64,000 nucleotides of DNA. Origin: CAVXHV01 sp963761445. GTDB taxonomy: Bacteria > Planctomycetota > Planctomycetia > Isosphaerales > Isosphaeraceae. The position numbers and the translations under genes were made by a program. This document shows positions 37,087 through 47,798 of this stretch, piece by piece. A model generated the notes under the pieces. It was not told the origin of the DNA and searched no databases. It saw nothing but the letters and a program-made list of their open reading frames with translations. The stretch is from positions 5,518,001 to 5,582,000 of the forward strand of contig CAVXHV010000005.1 of NCBI GenBank assembly GCA_963761445.1, read 5' to 3'. Numbering within the stretch: position 1 is the first letter of the stretch; the number at the start of each line of letters is the position of its first letter.

Positions 37087-38106
37087 TCAACTTTCCAGCA
37101 AGCGCCTGTGGAGAGCGCCGACCGCCCGGTCGCGCTCGTCACGAACGTATCGGCCCATGCCGAAACAGAGTAGCTCACCTCGACTTGATGGCGAGCTTGT
37201 CGTCCCAGAGCAAGTCGCAATGGCCGGTCCGAGGCCAGCCTGGCCAGAGCGTCGGCCCACTCAGTCGCAGTCGTCGCGAGGAACCCCGTCTCACCGTCTC
37301 GAATCATCTCCCGATGCGCACCAACCGGATTGGCGACCACCGGCAAGCCCGCCGCCTGGTACTGCAAAACTTTGAGCCCGCACTTCCCCCGGCTCCAGAG
37401 GTCGTCCGGAATCCAGCTTATGCCGATGTGCCCCGCGGCAAGTTCGCGCGCCTCGGTCTGCTCGTCCCACGGTACCGGTATGCAAGGCAACGGAAACGAC
37501 TCCGGGAAGCGATCGCAGATCACACGGAGCTTGACCCCCGGTATCGCCTCGGCCACGCGTTGCCAGATCGGTCGCGATTGCTCGAGACCTTGCAACGTGC
37601 TCGATGAACCGATCCAGACCAGCTCGACAGGGCCGTCGCCCCGAGCGATCGGATAGAGCGGGGGGTCGACACAGGTGGGTATCACATGCACGCGCTCCAC
37701 GCTCGCCCCGGCTCGAAGCGCGGCATCGGCAAGGAAGTCGTTACCGGCGATGATCGTATCGGCCGCGCAGACAGTCTGGGCGAACCGCCGGGTCTTCGAA
37801 CGGCTGTTCCCGCCGCGCTGGGAATACGAATCGCGACACATGACCGCATCGTCGAAGTCGAAGACCAGGCGGCGCGACGCACGCCGCAGTGCCTTCAACT
37901 GCCAGCTTGCCAGCAGCTTCCGCTGGAGGATCACCGCGTCGTAAGATCTCGCTCGCTGAAGCTGGATCGTCCGGAAGAACGCGCCCCGATCGAGCCCCTC
38001 GCACTGGAGCGAAACACCCGCCGCTTCGAGCGCACTGCGCGAACGCTTGGATTCGGTAACGACAGCAGACATGATCCGGCGCTTCGACCAGCGCGAGTAG
38101 TTTCAT
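37087..38106 (-). CDS. GT4-type glycosyltransferase (frameshifted)
   Basis: About 340 residues. The ATG at 38106 (MKLLALVEAPDHVCCRYRI) has GGGAGG six bases upstream. The first shift is at about 38033-38036, joining RIQAFAQ to ALEAAGVSLQ. The C-terminal Rossmann domain shows ELVWIGSSSTLQGLE, LRVICDRFPESF and the donor-site SRGKCGLKVLQYQAAGLPVV with GLPVVANPVGAHREMI, typical of GT4 enzymes. The 3' end is uncertain: a further shift near 37165 would give a stop at 37087, otherwise the frame runs on into the kinase gene. Such enzymes build envelope glycans in the cytoplasm. Confidence 0.78.
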
Positions 38107-38260
38107 GCCGTCCTCCCTGACGAACGGGCAGAGATCGAGATCTGCCGGCATGGGCTTCTGGGCTTGCGAGCATCTTAATCCGGAGTCGTTAAACTTCCTA
38201 GAGCGACTCTTTGCTCCGGTGCGGTCGACTCGGTAGTCTGCGTGCTTTAGATAACCCTAA

Positions 38261-40333
38261 TCACGGGTCGGGACAAGGATTACGCGAGGATTGCTCTGTG
38301 TCTGCTTCGACGGCCGACCGGAGCTGTTCCCGGAATGCGCGAAGGTAGGCGTGTTCCACTTCATGGGAGCCTCGATTGCTGGCCAGGAAGTCGAGCAGCA
38401 TCTTTCGAAATTCTCGCACGTGTTTCTCGCCGTCGGGTCGTCGCATCAAATTCTCGGTCTCGAACGGATCAACGGTGAGATCGAACAGGTGCTCGGTGCC
38501 CGAGCGATCGCGGATATATTGCTTGCCCTGGGCCACCAGCGACATCTGGAACTCACCGGGCCCCCGGCCGTGTGGCCGCTTTGGTTCAAGTATGGTCGAA
38601 TCCGCCTGTTCGGAAAACGCGGGTGAAATCTTCAGCTCCCGCGCGGGCGTGCTCTGCTGGCGCGGACTCCAGCCGGCTCTGAGCGAGCTACCGGGAAAGG
38701 GGGACCCGTGCCCCGCTCCGGCCAGGTCGACCACGGTCGCCGGCAGGTCGCGTAAGCTCACGGCCGAATGCACGCGTTTCCCCGCCGGTGCGCCCGGTGA
38801 AAGCACCACGAGAGGCACGCCGATCTCCTCCAGGGAGAGACCATAAAGGTGGCCGTAGAAGCCGTGATCGCCGAAACCTTCGCCATGGTCGGAGGTGATG
38901 ATCACCGTGGTATTTTCGAGCAGCTTCTGTTCTTGAAGCCGGCAAAGCAGTTGATCGAGCTGCTCATCGAGGAATGAGATGCAGGTGTTATAGCTGTCGA
39001 AGGCCATCCTCAGCTTACGCTCTCCTTGCGACTCCTTCCTCAAGAGCGCGTAGTCGAACAGAAAATGATAATCCTCACGTGTTGTGGGCGCGATTCCGAA
39101 TCGGTGCTTGAAATCAGCGGGGGGAATGAACGGATCGTGCGCGTCAAAGTAGTTCAGAAATGCGAAGAACGGCCGATCGGATCTGCGCCGGGCGAGCCAG
39201 CCGAGGAAGCTGTCGTTGATCTGGCGCGCACCGCGAGACTGGAGCATCGTCCATTTCTTGTCGTAGAACGCACCGAGGCTCACGTCGTAATAGGCGCCCA
39301 GAGTCAAGAGTTCTTCGAGGAGCCACTTTCCAGGGACGGTCCGAGAGAGGAGAGCCTGGGGCGAAAGCGGGTAATCCTCGAAATGGGCGAAGCCTCGAGC
39401 GAGCCCGGTTTCATAGGTGCACCAGTTCGTGTTCGCCGCGAATCCGGCGGTTTGATACCCTCTGGACGCCAGGTATTCAGCCAGGGTCTGGTCTTCACCG
39501 TCGAGCGCGAACCTGGCCTGCGAATTCAGTTTGTGTCGCCCACTGGCCGGTCATGAACGAGCAATGCGAGGGATAGGTCCAAGGGGCAGTTGCGATGGCG
39601 CGGTCGTACTGCACCCCTTGACGAGCCCAGCGTGAGAGGTTCGGGGTTGTGTCGCGATAGGCGCCATAAGAGCTGACGTTGTAGGCGCGGACGGTATCCC
39701 AGACGATCAAGATGACGTTCCGGGCGTCCGATGGGGCAGGTGGCAGCCCCGCGACAGTTCGGTATTCTTGCACTGCCTGCCACCCCGACGAAGCAGCCGC
39801 GAGCGCGACCACGACACCCAGGACAGCCGTCGTGACGTATCGCAATCTCCACGGCGCGAGGCCGCTGGCCACAATCCGACCGGCGATCACTCTGCCGAGC
39901 CCGGCTGCAAAGAGCAGGCTGCACAGGCCGTTCAGAGGCGTTCGCAAGACGCCCCCCAGATCGCTAGCGACACAAACAGCCACACCGCGAAGCGCGGGGA
40001 GATTCGGCCGCCCGGGCGGGTATTACGCGCAGCCACCAGCAGCCCGGGGACCAGCAACAGCACGGCGTGCCCCGCCGGCACGGTCCACGGGAAATCACGC
40101 GCGTTCCGAAAATAGCCGTCCTCGCTCCAGCAGTACTTGCCCAGCACCAAGATCACGAGGTCGAGATAGCCCCCGCACAGTCCGATCACGATTGCCAGCA
40201 AGATGGCCCTGGCCGGGGAGAGAGTCATCCGACTCGCCGGGAGCGGCTGCTGCGCTTCCGGAAGTGTGGTCCTCAACCGGGACTGGCGCTCATGCGTCTC
40301 GTCAAGGCTGTTAGCGGACGACCACTTAGCCAT
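38261..40333 (-). CDS. Membrane-anchored sulfatase-fold enzyme, paralogue A (two frameshifts)
   Basis: About 690 residues: five N-terminal transmembrane segments (ILLAIVIGLCGGYLDLVILV and later ones), then an extracytoplasmic alkaline-phosphatase-superfamily domain with VILIVWDTVRAYNVSSYG (metal Asp), APWTYPSHCSFMTGQW (nucleophile Thr), NYFDAHDPFIPP and IITSDHGEGFGDHGF. Shifts are at the C6 run 39952-39957 (one base short) and CCC 39539-39541 (one extra); the correction follows paralogue C, which is intact. A Thr in place of Cys/Ser in the sulfatase motif argues for a phospho-transferase or other hydrolase. The start at 40333 is approximate. Confidence 0.83.
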
Positions 40334-40517
40334 CGGCGCGTACAATCACCTTCAAGCCCGCATCCCTGATCGCATGCCGGCCAACGGCCGCGCGTATATT
40401 GGTGTATGCGCCATCGACGACGAGGCTGGCCGCACGAACCCGAGTGAAATAATGTTAATTCCCTGGGACTCGCCAGGGTCTCGCACTCGCTCGGGCAGGT
40501 TCCGTGCGAGACAACCT

Positions 40518-42529
40518 TCACCGAGGCGATCGTGCCGCCGATCTCGCCAGCGCCCTGACGGGCCCTTCGATGGCGGACTTGAGCTGCTCGCGATAGCGTT
40601 TCAGGTAGGCGTGTTCCACCTCGGCCGATGCTGGGTTGTCGGTCAGAAAGTTGAGGAGCATTGTCCGGAAGGCTCCGACCCTCTGGTCGGCGTCGGGTCG
40701 TTTCATGAGGTTTTGCATCTCATAGGGATCTTGGATCAAGTCGTAGAGCCGCTCAACTCCGAGGCCGTTGCGGATGTAATGGTGATCGTGGGCCACCAGA
40801 GACATCTGGAACCCGCCGACCCCGAGACCGTGCGGGGTGGGCTTCGAGCGCCGTCGGATCAGCCTGCTCCGAGAACGCAGGCGTGGTCAATTGCGAAGGG
40901 GCCGGCCGCGATCCCGGCGGGGCCCAGTGCGCCGCCAACGAGTGCCCCGGGAACGGTGAATCGGCATCCAGACCGAGCAGGTTGACCACGGTCGCGGGCA
41001 GGTCGCGCAGGCTGACCGGGGCCTTCACCTCCTTGCCGGCCGGTGCGCCCGGGGAAAGGATCACCAGCGGAACGCCGATCTCGTCGAGGTCGACGGTGTA
41101 CGAGTGGCCGAATATGCCATGATCGCCGAAACTTTCACCGTGGTCGGCTGTGATGATCACGGTCGTATTCTCGAGCAGCCCCTGCCCTTGGAGCTTATCG
41201 AGCAGGCGACCAAGCTGTTCGTCGAGGAACGAGATACAGTCGTCGTAGCAATCGATGGCCATCCGGAGGTCCCGTTTTCGTTGCGCTCTTCATCAACCCC
41301 AGGTAATCGAAGAGGAACTGGTAATCCTGCCGGCTCTTCGGCGCGATCCCGAATTGCTCCTCGTAAGCCGCGGGGGGGATGAATGGGTCGTGGGCGTCGA
41401 AGTAGTTCAGGAAAGCGAAAAACGGACGATCGGGTCTTCGCCCGCTCAGCCAGCCGAGGAAGCTGTCATTGATCTCGCGCGCACCCCGGGACTGGAGGGT
41501 GGCCCACTTCTTGTCGTAGAAGGCGCCGAAGCACGGGTCGTAGTAGGCGCCCAGAGTCAAGATTTTCTCGAGGATCCAGTTCCCCGGAACCGTACGACTG
41601 AGCAGAGCGCGCGCCGAGAAAGGATAATCCTCGAAGTGGGCGAAGCCCCGAGACAAGCCGCTCTCGTAACTGAGGCAATTCGTGTTGGCCGCGAATCCGG
41701 CGGTTTGATAGCCTCGGGATGAAAGATATTCGGCCAGGGTGGGATCGGGAGTATCGAGCGTGAACTTCCACTGTGCATTGTCCCTGTATGGCCAATCGCC
41801 GGTGAAGAAGCAGGAATGCGAAGGGTAGGTCCATGGGGCCGGTGCCAGCGCGCGGTTGTACTGAACACCGCTGCGAGCCCACCGCGCCAGATTCGGGGTG
41901 GTGTCGCGAAAGTAGCCGTAGGAGCTGACGTTGTAGGCGCGCACGGTGTCCCACACGATCAACACGACGTTTCTCGCGCCCGAAGGAGGACTCTGAAGCC
42001 CGGCGACCGCGCGGTATTCGCGGACGGCCTGCCAGCCTGACGTGAAGGCGGCGCAAAGAGCCAGCAGCCCCAGAAGCGTCACCGCGCCGTAGCGCAGGCG
42101 GCGCGGGGCAATGCCACGGGCCACGACCGCATCCGCGATGAACCGGCCCAGACCGATGGCCAGGAACAGCGTACACACGCCGTAAAGGGGCGTCTCAGCA
42201 AAGCCGCCCAGATCGCCAGCGAAGCGAACAGCCACACCCCGGCTCGCAACGAGATGCGCCCGGGCGGGCGAAGGTTCAACACCGCGACCAAGAGCCCCGG
42301 AACCAGTAACAGGAGAGCGTGCCCCGCCGGAACGGTCCACGGGAAATCCCGAGCGTTTCCGAAAATACCCGTCCTTGTGCCAGCAGTACTTGCCCAGCAG
42401 CGTGATCGCGACGTCGAGATAGCCCGCGCAAAGCCCGAACGAGATCGCAAGCAGGACGGCGGCCCCCGGCGACAGGAATACCCGGCCCGGCGGGCGTCGC
42501 GCCCGGGTTTCCGCAACACTCGTCTTCAT
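40518..42529 (-). CDS. Membrane-anchored sulfatase-fold enzyme, paralogue B (four frameshifts)
   Basis: Same architecture as paralogues A and C, about 670 residues, from the ATG at 42529 (MKTSVAETRARRPPGRVFLS). It keeps VVLIVWDTVRAYNVSSYG, APWTYPSHSCFFTGDW, NYFDAHDPFIPPAAY and IITADHGESFGDHGIF. Four indels are needed: an extra A at 42356-42358, one missing base near 42190-42205, an extra base near 41281-41286 and an extra base in GGGG 40835-40838. All four restored junctions match paralogue C, so the gene is likely intact in the organism. A and B are head-to-tail on the same strand. Confidence 0.82.
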
Positions 42530-42937
42530 CGAAGCCAACCCTTCACGCAATCTTCAAGCATCAACCGGCACGACCCAGAAGGCTTGCTTGGTTACCAGCA
42601 TCAGGGGCGCAGACTCTAGCTACCGTCGATCAGCAATCCTATTACTTTAAGCGTCATTCCCTACGGTGCGGGCCGCGACTACGGTTCACAATCTCTAAGC
42701 CCTTACATTCAAACAATTTGTTGCTTGTTGCCACGAATCGACGATCGAATCAGACAGACGGCCTTTTTGGTTTACATATCTTTACAACCTGACGATCGCG
42801 CATGGACTGGACTTGATGGCCGCGTTCAAAGCCACCATGCACGCTGTTTGTTAGGAACGCGGAACCTCCCGAGTTGTGACTGGTAGCCCCGCGGCGGCCA
42901 ATGCGACGGTCGTCGTCGCGCAGGACGAGGGATGACT
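42530..42937. other. Intergenic stretch of 408 bases
   Basis: No gene seen. The segment 42641-42705 contains the words TTTAAGCGTCATTC and CACAATCTCTAAG, both of which recur with small changes at 43370-43430 in the same orientation, so part of the region is a degenerate direct repeat flanking the small membrane-protein gene. Confidence 0.45.
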
Positions 42938-43105
42938 CTAGGACAGCTTACTCTTCCCTTTTCGTGCGCCGAGCCAACGCTTGATCGCCCGAAACGGTGC
43001 GGTGCCGATTGTCAACAAAAGACCCGACATGGCCGCCAGGAACGAAATGACGGGCAATTGCACTTCCGGGCCGAAGTAAGCCAGCAACGTCGGAAAAGTC
43101 TGCAT
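42938..43105 (-). CDS. 55-residue membrane protein, copy 1
   Basis: Begins MQTFPTLLAYFGPEVQLPVI with a perfect AGGAGG seven bases upstream of the ATG at 43105, has one hydrophobic segment (PVISFLAAMSGLLLTIGTAP) and a basic tail (FRAIKRWLGARKGKSK). It is nearly identical to copy 2 at 47313-47480. No family is recognised. The topology, a single helix with a positive C-terminus, suggests an inner-membrane accessory peptide. It lies upstream of paralogue B on the same strand, although 400 bases away. Confidence 0.8.
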   Translation of the reverse strand: MQTFPTLLAYFGPEVQLPVISFLAAMSGLLLTIGTAPFRAIKRWLGARKGKSKLS

Positions 43106-43578
43106 CAAATCTCCTCCTGGCCTGGACCGTGCGGAGCCAGACCAATTCGAGAGTTCCCGCTAGCGTCATGACCGATGGAAAATGCCGGTGCGAGCGACAC
43201 ACGCTTGGGCGGGGCGGCGGTTTCTCGCGATGTCCTCGTCATTCGAGTCGGTTCCTCCGCACGTTGATCGCGTCTAGCATGGGACGAAACGATGGGCGAT
43301 TTCGCGATTGTTCGCGATATAAACTCGCGCGATCGTTGGTTCGCAACGCGCAATCGGCCGTATTAATGGTTTAGGCGTCATTCGCAGTGAAGCTGTCCGT
43401 GGAGGTTGCCCCACAATCTCTAAGTCTTGGCTCAGATTGTAGGACTCATCGACAAATCCAGGGCACGATGCCATAGTCAAGATGAAGGTGCGCCCGGCAA
43501 AACAATCAGAGTAGTGCGGCCTCTGTTTATGCGTCAGCACGCGATATTGAACAGCCATTTTTCAGCGACGGTGGCGCG
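43106..43578. other. Intergenic stretch between copy 1 and paralogue C
   Basis: 473 bases holding the divergent control regions of the small membrane-protein gene and paralogue C. The first 100 bases resemble the sequence upstream of copy 2 (47481-47590; shared words CCAGAC, CCGATGGAA versus CCGACGGAA, TGCCGG and GCGAGCG), so the duplicated block includes the promoter region. No clear sigma-70 promoter could be fixed. Confidence 0.5.
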
Positions 43579-45609
43579 ATGCGGATAACGAAAGGGGCGC
43601 GGCCGGTTGGTCCTGAAGCCGGGGCACAGCACCGCCTGGTTGCGAACTCGCTTTCGCCTGCGAAAACCATCTTGCTGGCGATCTTGATTGGTCTATGCGG
43701 GGGCTACCTGGACCTGATTCTCACCGTTCTCGGAAAGTACTGGTGGAACAACGACCGGTATTTTCGGAACGCGCGGGACTTTCTCTGGACGGTGCCGGCG
43801 GGACATGCCGCGCTGTTGCTCTTCGCCGGTCTCGCCGTGGGTGCGTTCAACATGCGCCCGAGCCGACGAGTTTCACTGCGGGCGGCATCGTGGTTGTTCG
43901 CATCACTTTCGATCTGGGGAGCGCTCTTGCGGGCACCTTTGAGCGGAGCTGCCAGCTTTCTTCTGGCAGTCGGCCTCGGCAGGGTGATTGCCAACCGAAT
44001 CGCGGCCGCTGGGCTCGTCGCGCGGCCGCTGCGCTATACCGCGATCGGATTGTTCGGGCTGCTCGGCTTGCTGGCCGTTTCGTCATCGGGCGCTCAGGCG
44101 ATCGAAGAATATCGTGCGGTCAAGGGATTGCCACCCTCTGCCCCGAACGCCGGAAATGTGATCTTGATCGTATGGGATACGGTTCGTGCCTACAGCGTGA
44201 GCTCATACGGCTCGTACCGCGACACGACGCCGAATCTCTCGCGGTGGGCGGGGGCTGGGGTGCAGTACAATCGCGCGACGGCACCGGCGCCGTGGACGTA
44301 TCCCTCGCACTGCTGCTTCATGACCGGCCAGTGGCCGCACCGGATCAACGCCCAGTGGAAATACACACTCGAGGGACCTCTTCCGACGCTGGCCGAGTTT
44401 CTCGGCTTGCGCGGCTACCAGACCGCCGCCTTCGCGGCGAACACGAGTTGCTGTACATATGAGAGTGGGCTGAATCGTGGGTTCGCCCATTTTGAAGATT
44501 ACCCGCTCTCGCCGCGCGCCTTCTTGACGCGTACGGTTCCGGGGAGATGGCTGCTGAGACAATGCCTCACACTCGGTGCCTACTTGAGCCCGAGTCTCGG
44601 TGCGTTTTACGACGCGAAATGGGCAGGTTTTCAGTCTCGCGGCGCGCGGCAGATCAATGACGACTTTCTGGCGTGGCTCTCGCGACGAAGAAGCGATCGG
44701 CCGTTCTTCGCTTTCCTGAACTACTTCGACGCTCACGACCCGTTCGTACCGCCGGCAGGTTTCGAGAACCGATTCGGGATCGCGCCGCGATCGCCGCAAG
44801 ACTACCGGTTCCTTTTCGACTATTCGACCTTGATGAAGGGGAAAGAGCGGCCCAGAGATGTGAAGATGGCTTTCGACTGCTACCACGATTGTGTGGCATT
44901 CCTGGACGAGCAGCTCGAAGAGCTACTGGGCCGGCTGCGCGATCAAGGGCTGCTGGAAAACACGACGGTGATCATCACGTCTGATCACGGCGAGGGCTTT
45001 GGGGACCACGGCTTTTTTGGCCATGCCTACGGTGCATGGCTCGACGAGCTCGGCGTGCCGCTGGTGATTCTCTCCCCCGGCGCGCCGAAGGGCAAAGAAG
45101 TGAACGCGGCCGTGAGCCTGCGTGACCTGCCGGCGACCGTGGTGGACGTACTGGGCCTGGGGCAAGGCTCGCCATTTCCGGGACGTTCGCTGGCGGCATA
45201 CTGGCCGCCGGCGGGATCGAGCGTGCTCAAGGAGGAATCGACCGTGCCGGCCTTCTCGGAGCAAGCCGACGCGCGGTTGCTGGAACCTGGCCCACCCAAG
45301 GGGGTCGGACCTGGTGATTTCCATATGTCGCTGGTCGCCGATGCCCAGCACTATTTCCGTGACGGTCTGGGCCGCGAGGAGCTTTTCGACCTGATCGACG
45401 ATCCGCTCGAGAAGGAGAACCTGTCGGCCAGGCCCGATGCCCAGCCGAAGGTGATGCGATTTCGTCGGATGCTCCTTGAGTTCTTGATGCGGAACCCGGC
45501 TTCGGTCGAAGTGGACAACGCCTACCTAAGGCGTTACCGCGCAGAGCTCGAGTCCGCAGCGCAAGGGACACGGCCGGCGCTTGCCCGATCAGCCGGAGGC
45601 TCGCCCTGA
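43579..45609 (+). CDS. Membrane-anchored sulfatase-fold enzyme, paralogue C (intact)
   Basis: 676 residues and uninterrupted, so it is the reference for A and B. Five transmembrane segments occupy residues of about 30-175, followed by the catalytic domain: metal Asp in VILIVWDTVRAYSVSSYG (about residue 200), nucleophile Thr in PAPWTYPSHCCFMTG (about residue 240), NYFDAHDPFVPPAGF, IITSDHGEGFGDHGFFGHAY and a C-terminal FDLIDDPLEKENL typical of sulfatases. There is no C/S-x-P-S/A-R formylglycine site. Similar membrane topology with a Thr nucleophile is known in EptA and LtaS, which move phosphoethanolamine or glycerophosphate. Its 3' end overlaps that of the convergent glycosyltransferase by 21 bases. 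Confidence 0.88.
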   Translation: MRITKGARPVGPEAGAQHRLVANSLSPAKTILLAILIGLCGGYLDLILTVLGKYWWNNDRYFRNARDFLWTVPAGHAALLLFAGLAVGAFNMRPSRRVSLRAASWLFASLSIWGALLRAPLSGAASFLLAVGLGRVIANRIAAAGLVARPLRYTAIGLFGLLGLLAVSSSGAQAIEEYRAVKGLPPSAPNAGNVILIVWDTVRAYSVSSYGSYRDTTPNLSRWAGAGVQYNRATAPAPWTYPSHCCFMTGQWPHRINAQWKYTLEGPLPTLAEFLGLRGYQTAAFAANTSCCTYESGLNRGFAHFEDYPLSPRAFLTRTVPGRWLLRQCLTLGAYLSPSLGAFYDAKWAGFQSRGARQINDDFLAWLSRRRSDRPFFAFLNYFDAHDPFVPPAGFENRFGIAPRSPQDYRFLFDYSTLMKGKERPRDVKMAFDCYHDCVAFLDEQLEELLGRLRDQGLLENTTVIITSDHGEGFGDHGFFGHAYGAWLDELGVPLVILSPGAPKGKEVNAAVSLRDLPATVVDVLGLGQGSPFPGRSLAAYWPPAGSSVLKEESTVPAFSEQADARLLEPGPPKGVGPGDFHMSLVADAQHYFRDGLGREELFDLIDDPLEKENLSARPDAQPKVMRFRRMLLEFLMRNPASVEVDNAYLRRYRAELESAAQGTRPALARSAGGSP

Positions 45610-47310
45610 ATGGTTGGCCGCCGGGGCGAGGCGTTCCAGATCAGAGTACGGAAAAATCCAGATCAAAGGTACGCCAAGCTTGGTGAATATGTACGCCGCG
45701 CGACCCCGTGAGATCAATGTGCGGTCGATCTCCATCATGTTTCCCGGGCGATTCTGGATCACGATCCATTGCGGTTCTCCACGATCCACCGCCGCGAGCT
45801 TGCGTGGCAGCTCGCCGATTCGCCGCAGATAGAGCCACGAGCGCGGAAAAGTTCGAGATTCGATCGTCCGGTTTGGCAGCGTATTGTCTCTGAGCCAGAG
45901 CCGGGCGTCGCTTGTCAGTGCATCCCAGTAATAGGTAGGCTCCATGCCGAGCTTCGTCGCACCCGGCAGCCCGCCGACCAGTGGACTGAAATACGAAATC
46001 GGCACGGGCATCATCACCGCTATGCTGAGGGCTGCCTCTGCCAGGGCGGCGGAGATCGCGATCTTCGCCCATCTGCCGGACCAGTCCCATAGCTGGCGGG
46101 CTGCCAGGCCGTCAAGCAGGGCTAGCAATCCGAACGCAGGCAGAAAGAGCCGTACGCCGTCATGGCCCGGCACATGCGGCAACGCGCGGAGCACCATCAG
46201 CAACGCCCAGTGAAAGACGAAGAGCATGCCAATCGGTTCCGTGCGCCACCTTCGAGCAGCACTCCAGAGTCCCAAACCGGCAAGCAACAGAAAGCCCACG
46301 GGCGTCACGAAGACCGTCCAGAGGAGTGTGTTGTACCAAGGAAGCGATTCGGTCGGCGTGACGTACGTGGTTCCCAAGAACTGAATCGGGATCGTGATCG
46401 TCTCGGATCGGCTCAGGTTGGAATTGAAGAATCGGAACAAGCCCACGAGCGGCTCGCTCCACCACGGCGGCATGATCGCAAGCAGCGCGAGCGGTGCGAT
46501 GATTGCGCCCACGGCAAGGGCGCGAAATCCGAGACGGCTGCGGTAGAGAATGGTCCAGGCCAGGAACGGAATCGGGACAAACCAACCCGTCAACTTCGTG
46601 CCGGCGGCAAAACCGAGCAACACTCCGAAAAGAGCGCACGCCAGCCAGCGACCTCGCGACGCTTGCTGACCGGGAACGGTGTCGACCACGTGAGCGAAAA
46701 CGGCGATGGACAAGATCCAGAGCGACGCCAAGACCCCGTCATATGACGCGTAATGACCGTGCCCGAAGAGATTGGGTTGAAGCACCCAGCTTCCGGCGGC
46801 GACGATGGCCGGCCAGGTGCGCCATCGCTTCACAAACAGCAAGAAGATGGCACCGGCAGTGATACTGAAGAGGACGATCGGTCCGAGCCGGGCGCGCGGG
46901 AGCTCGCGCCATGACGGAGTGACGAGATCTCCCATGAGACCCAACAAGGCGTAAAACGATGGATGACCGTGCGGCTCCTGGCGCGCGAATGGCCAGAACC
47001 ACGCAAGCACCTGAGGATCAGAGAGCAGCTTACGTCGGGTGTCAATCTGGTAACGCGACGGCGGCGGAGGCGAGACTGGCCCGGGAACGAGCTCATCATC
47101 GGTGCTGTGTGGTTTCCATTCCGCCGCGAATCGCGCGGGGTCGCGGAGCCCGGCGAACCACTCACGAAGGCGTTCTTCGCGCCCGAGCGTATAGCCCTCG
47201 TCCCAGGCGATCGCCAGAGGGGGCTCGGTCAAGATCATCAAGAGGGTGGTGGCGACGCTAACACCGACACCGAGCAGAAGTGCTGTCAGACGCGGATTGG
47301 CTACTGCCAT
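45589..47310 (-). CDS. Membrane glycosyltransferase, PMT/GT39-like
   Basis: 573 residues from the ATG at 47310 (MAVANPRLTALLLGVGVSVA), two bases after the stop of the small membrane protein copy 2. The first loop carries the acidic site IAWDEGYTLGREERLREW, followed by QEPHGHPSFYALLG; about eleven hydrophobic segments follow, including FGHGHYASYDGVLASLWILS and FAAGTKLTGWFVPIPFLAW. The C-terminal 100 residues are soluble and contain IESRTFPRSWLYLRRIGE. Likely a lipid-linked-sugar-dependent transferase. The frame is intact. Confidence 0.85.
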   Translation of the reverse strand: MAVANPRLTALLLGVGVSVATTLLMILTEPPLAIAWDEGYTLGREERLREWFAGLRDPARFAAEWKPHSTDDELVPGPVSPPPPSRYQIDTRRKLLSDPQVLAWFWPFARQEPHGHPSFYALLGLMGDLVTPSWRELPRARLGPIVLFSITAGAIFLLFVKRWRTWPAIVAAGSWVLQPNLFGHGHYASYDGVLASLWILSIAVFAHVVDTVPGQQASRGRWLACALFGVLLGFAAGTKLTGWFVPIPFLAWTILYRSRLGFRALAVGAIIAPLALLAIMPPWWSEPLVGLFRFFNSNLSRSETITIPIQFLGTTYVTPTESLPWYNTLLWTVFVTPVGFLLLAGLGLWSAARRWRTEPIGMLFVFHWALLMVLRALPHVPGHDGVRLFLPAFGLLALLDGLAARQLWDWSGRWAKIAISAALAEAALSIAVMMPVPISYFSPLVGGLPGATKLGMEPTYYWDALTSDARLWLRDNTLPNRTIESRTFPRSWLYLRRIGELPRKLAAVDRGEPQWIVIQNRPGNMMEIDRTLISRGRAAYIFTKLGVPLIWIFPYSDLERLAPAANHSGRASG

Positions 47311-47312
47311 GA

Positions 47313-47480
47313 TTACGAGAGCGTCTTCTTCGCTTTTCGCGCACCGAGCCATCGCTTGATCGCCCGAAACGGTGCGGTGCCGATTGTCAATAAAAGACCC
47401 GACATGGCCGCCAGGAACGAGATCACCGGCAACTGGACTTCCGGGCCGAAGTAAGCCAGCAATAGCGGAAAAGTCTGCAC
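47313..47480 (-). CDS. 55-residue membrane protein, copy 2
   Basis: VQTFPLLLAYFGPEVQLPVI at the start (GTG at 47480, with GGGAG nearby upstream), then the same hydrophobic segment as copy 1 and a basic tail ending KAKKTLS. About 90 percent of residues agree with copy 1; differences cluster at the C-terminus. It ends two bases before the start of the large glycosyltransferase, so the pair is an operon. Conservation of the protein while third codon positions vary (for example CTTTTG versus CTTTTA) supports its being translated. Confidence 0.8.
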   Translation of the reverse strand: MQTFPLLLAYFGPEVQLPVISFLAAMSGLLLTIGTAPFRAIKRWLGARKAKKTLS

Positions 47481-47798
47481 GACATCTGCTCCCGGTCAGA
47501 ACGGCCCGGATCCAGACCGATTCCCTGGGGCCCGGCTAACTTGATAACCGACGGAATGTGCCGGCGCGAGCGAAGCGGTAGACATCGCTGACCCTTCGAT
47601 CGTTACTCAGTGTGCCGCGCCCTCGGCACAAGTGTCAACATGCGGCTTCGTGAGGGGAGCCGGCTGCGCTCTAAAGTGAGTTTTTTGTTTTCATTTGAAA
47701 TACCCCAAGATCGTCATCGATACTTCCAGGGGGAATTACCGCCGCGAGACGACGTCATCGCGGGCGGCTCGGTAAACGGGAACGGATGGAGGAGTTTC
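47481..47798. other. Divergent intergenic region
   Basis: 318 bases between the small membrane protein and the YfhO-like gene. The left part is related to the sequence upstream of copy 1. A weak open extension of the YfhO frame runs through the right part but has no good start. No promoter assigned. Confidence 0.4.

Noticed and set aside
38261..45609. Formylglycine sulfatases
   Set aside because: The C/S-x-P-S/A-R motif is absent in all three; the position is occupied by Thr in WTYPSH.
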